64,000 bases of DNA from NCBI RefSeq assembly GCF_947494755.1, contig NZ_CANLVZ010000006.1, positions 186,001 to 250,000 of the forward strand. The letters run 5' to 3'. A program made the position numbers and the translations under genes. How positions within the stretch are numbered: the stretch's first letter is position 1; each line of letters opens with the position of its first letter. This document shows, piece after piece, positions 62,361 to 64,000 of this stretch. The stretch is from an uncultured Tateyamaria sp. GTDB lineage: Bacteria; Pseudomonadota; Alphaproteobacteria; Rhodobacterales; Rhodobacteraceae. Below the pieces are notes generated by a model. The model was given only the letters and a program-made list of their open reading frames with translations. It ran no database searches and was not told the origin of the DNA.

Positions 62361-62385
62361 GTAAGGCGGAGGTGTCCTCCGCCCT
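62361..62385 (-). repeat. GACAC hairpin repeat, copy B (after ruvA)
   Basis: On the minus strand a stem GGCGGAGG / CCTCCGCC, loop ACA and tail TTAC lies 3 nt after the ruvA stop, inside the ruvA-ruvB gap. The stem bases differ from copies A and C in a compensated way. Confidence 0.7.
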
Positions 62386-62388
62386 TCC

Positions 62389-63045
62389 CTACCCTTTCGG
62401 GGCCAGCAGTTTCAACGCGGCGCGGATCAGCGCGGGCGTCTCTGCCTCTGGCGCGTCACCCGCCGCCTGCGCAACAGCCGCAGCCGCATCCGACGGGCCA
62501 TAGCCCAAATTGCCCAAAGCCGACAGCGCATCGGCCTGCGCGGTGGACGGCGCGGGCGCGGCAGGCACCGGCTCGATCACCTGCGTCTCGCCGGCGGGGA
62601 TCTCGCCCAAGGCCTGCGCCACGGTGCCGCCCATCGCCATAACGCTCGGAGCCTTGTCCTTGAGGTCCAGCACGATCCGTTGCGCGATCTTGGGGCCGAT
62701 GCCCTTGGCCGCCTTCACCGCGCTCCAATCCCCAAGGGCAATGGCGCGGCTGACCCCATCGGTGCCAAGCGTGCCCAGAATGGCCAGCGCGGCCTTGGCC
62801 CCGACCCCCTGCACCGACATGAGCAAGCGATGCCATTCTTTCTCTGCCAGGGTCGGAAACCCAAACAACTGCATCAGATCCTCGCGCACCACGAGGTCCG
62901 TAAACAAGGCGCAGGGCTGACCGACGCCGGGCAGACCCGCCATTGTGCGCTCCGAACAATAAACAAGATAGCCCACGCCGCGCACGTCGATCAGGACGTG
63001 ATCCGCCGCGCGGTAATCGATCCGGCCGGTCAGCTTGCCAATCAC
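62389..63045 (-). CDS. ruvA: Holliday junction branch migration protein RuvA
   Basis: Tetrameric junction-binding subunit that recruits RuvB. The 218-residue protein has the OB-fold start [31 protein letters not shown] (residues 2-32), [17 protein letters not shown], helix-hairpin-helix segments [21 protein letters not shown] and [22 protein letters not shown], and the C-terminal domain III. The start is GTG at 63045, overlapping the ruvC stop (GTGA), which fits the conserved N terminus. Confidence 0.95.
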   Translation of the reverse strand: MIGKLTGRIDYRAADHVLIDVRGVGYLVYCSERTMAGLPGVGQPCALFTDLVVREDLMQLFGFPTLAEKEWHRLLMSVQGVGAKAALAILGTLGTDGVSRAIALGDWSAVKAAKGIGPKIAQRIVLDLKDKAPSVMAMGGTVAQALGEIPAGETQVIEPVPAAPAPSTAQADALSALGNLGYGPSDAAAAVAQAAGDAPEAETPALIRAALKLLAPKG

Positions 63046-63590
63046 GCGCGCGCCCTCGCTCGGGCATCCGCGCGGGCCACTGCGGCGGCAAGCCCCCCTG
63101 TCGGTGCCGCCGCAGCCAGACAGCGTCCCGCACCGTGATGTGCGTGACAAATCGCAATCGCCAGGGCATCCGCTGCATCGGCACCCGCAATCTCAACCCC
63201 GGGCAATTGAACACGCACCATATGCGCGATCTGTGCCTTATCCGCATGACCCACGCCCACAACCGTCTTTTTTACAGCGTTTGGGGCATATTCACCCACC
63301 GCCAATCCGGCGCGGGCCGACGCCAGCATCGCAATGCCGCGCGCCTGACCCAGTTTCAGAGTGCCCGCCCCATCCTTGTTCACAAAGGTCTGCTCGACCG
63401 CCGCCGCCTCGGGCGCATGTCGGGCGATCACCGTGGTCAGTTGGTCAAACAGGCTGAGCAGGCGCAGGGACAGATCATTGCCCGTGGAGTGGCAAATACC
63501 GTTGGCCACATGACGCAAACGCGGGCCATCCATGTCGATAATGCCCCAGCCCATGTGCCGCAACCCCGGATCAATTCCTAAAATGCGCAT
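63042..63590 (-). CDS. ruvC: Crossover junction endodeoxyribonuclease RuvC
   Basis: Resolves Holliday junctions by paired nicks. The 182-residue protein starts [18 protein letters not shown], with the first catalytic Asp in GIDPGL (Asp7). [23 protein letters not shown] supplies the catalytic Glu (near residue 67), and [17 protein letters not shown] the last Asp/His (near 140-150). ATG at 63590 is chosen for this start. The C-terminal tail is Ala/Arg-rich. It opens the ruvC-ruvA-ruvB operon. Confidence 0.96.
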   Translation of the reverse strand: MRILGIDPGLRHMGWGIIDMDGPRLRHVANGICHSTGNDLSLRLLSLFDQLTTVIARHAPEAAAVEQTFVNKDGAGTLKLGQARGIAMLASARAGLAVGEYAPNAVKKTVVGVGHADKAQIAHMVRVQLPGVEIAGADAADALAIAICHAHHGAGRCLAAAAPTGGLAAAVARADARARARA

Positions 63591-63937
63591 GATGTCCTGC
63601 CCTGTAGCCCACGTTTGTGGATTTTTTACCGCACTAGCACGAAAGGCGAACATCCGCCAAGGGTTAACCGCATCGGCCCATTTGCGACACGCACTGCTCC
63701 GCGGGCGACCAAGGCCCGAAACGGAGCGTTAAAAGCGCCATCCGGCGGGCGAAAATCGACCCGATGCCAGTCGCAATTTCGCATTACTTTACGGCAGGTT
63801 AACCACAAATTTCGACATGCAGAAAACGCATAGCACGTATGACCTCTCGCCGCTTGTCGTGCGTTCTCAACCTGCCTAAATGCTCAGCACATCGCCGAAC
63901 GCTTCGGCACAAGAACATAAATCAAAGGACTGCTGAA
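63591..63937. promoter_or_regulatory. Divergent region between ruvC and the DUF1127 gene, with two GGTTAACC palindromes
   Basis: A 347-nt stretch without an ORF that looks real. It contains two identical 8-bp palindromes GGTTAACC, at 63662-63669 and 63797-63804, 135 bp apart. TTAACC is the CtrA half-site in alphaproteobacteria, but full TTAA-N7-TTAA sites are not seen. AAAGGA precedes the DUF1127 gene. Confidence 0.35.
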
Positions 63938-64000
63938 ATGGCCGCTTTCGACACAACCCGCCCCGTATATGGCGCTGCTCCGGTGGCAGGCCAAGTGCGT
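63938..64000 (+). CDS. DUF1127-type small protein, 5' part (runs off the window)
   Basis: The first 21 codons of a gene cut by the right edge: MAAFDTTRPVYGAAPVAGQVR. This start resembles small DUF1127 proteins of Rhodobacterales, whose C-terminal domain (not visible here) is Arg-rich and sometimes binds RNA. AAAGGA lies 8 nt upstream of the ATG. The family call rests on memory of such N termini and is tentative. Confidence 0.5.
   Translation, partial: MAAFDTTRPVYGAAPVAGQVR

Overview
The window looks like a chromosomal segment of a GC-rich alphaproteobacterium of the order Rhodobacterales (Roseobacter group). The grounds are the gene content and order: ctaC-ctaB-ctaG-ctaE without ctaD, ruvCAB beside tolQRAB-pal, Flp pilins with a GAVTVDW processing site, a DUF1127 gene, and a short LOV photosensor. 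This placement rests on protein families read by eye, not on a database search. I see no rRNA, tRNA, CRISPR array, insertion sequence or prophage. Nearly all of the sequence is tightly packed housekeeping and envelope genes.

Layout. 1-1.4 kb: end of a molybdate ABC transporter (modB-modC). 1.4-11.3 kb: metabolic and accessory genes, namely EcsC-like protein, acetyltransferases, flavin reductase-like protein, a small lipoprotein, SulP transporter, mtnP and apt for adenine/methylthioadenosine salvage, a LysE exporter, an FAD-linked 2-hydroxyacid dehydrogenase and a metallo-hydrolase. 11.3-19.8 kb: M16 protease, thrC, the cytochrome c oxidase cluster (surf1, ctaE, ctaG, a 53-residue membrane protein, ctaB, ctaC) and divergent tldD. 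20-25 kb: dprA, topA, and a MarR regulator divergent from a secreted SRPBCC-like protein. 25.3-27.7 kb: a CoA-transferase operon (scoA, scoB) with a LOV photosensor/kinase-like gene between the two subunit genes. A frameshifted acetyltransferase and a lytic transglycosylase follow.

29-41.5 kb: a tad/Flp pilus locus with two pilins, cpaB, secretin, an OmpA-like lipoprotein, tadZ, tadA, tadB, tadC, two TPR lipoproteins, prepilin peptidase and an AAA+ ATPase. TadE/F/G minor pilins are not present. 41.5-50.4 kb: an NAD-binding dehydrogenase, a ligase-associated DEXH helicase with the PdeM nuclease, one-carbon genes folD and fhs, a MOSC protein and an MsrQ-like heme protein. 50.5-63.6 kb, all on the minus strand except one gene: ftsH, tilS, cpoB, pal, tolB, tolA, tolR, tolQ, ybgC, an MltB-type transglycosylase (plus strand), a conserved hypothetical, ruvB, ruvA and ruvC. 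A DUF1127 gene begins at the right edge.

Most interesting points: (i) the LOV sensor sits inside the CoA-transferase operon, and its histidine-kinase H-box lacks the phosphoacceptor histidine; (ii) a 25-nt hairpin repeat occurs three times, each time 1-12 nt after a stop codon, in the same orientation to the gene, with compensatory stem changes; (iii) the MarR divergent promoter holds two palindromic boxes spaced exactly 21 bp; (iv) an uncharacterised AAA+ ATPase ends the tad locus.
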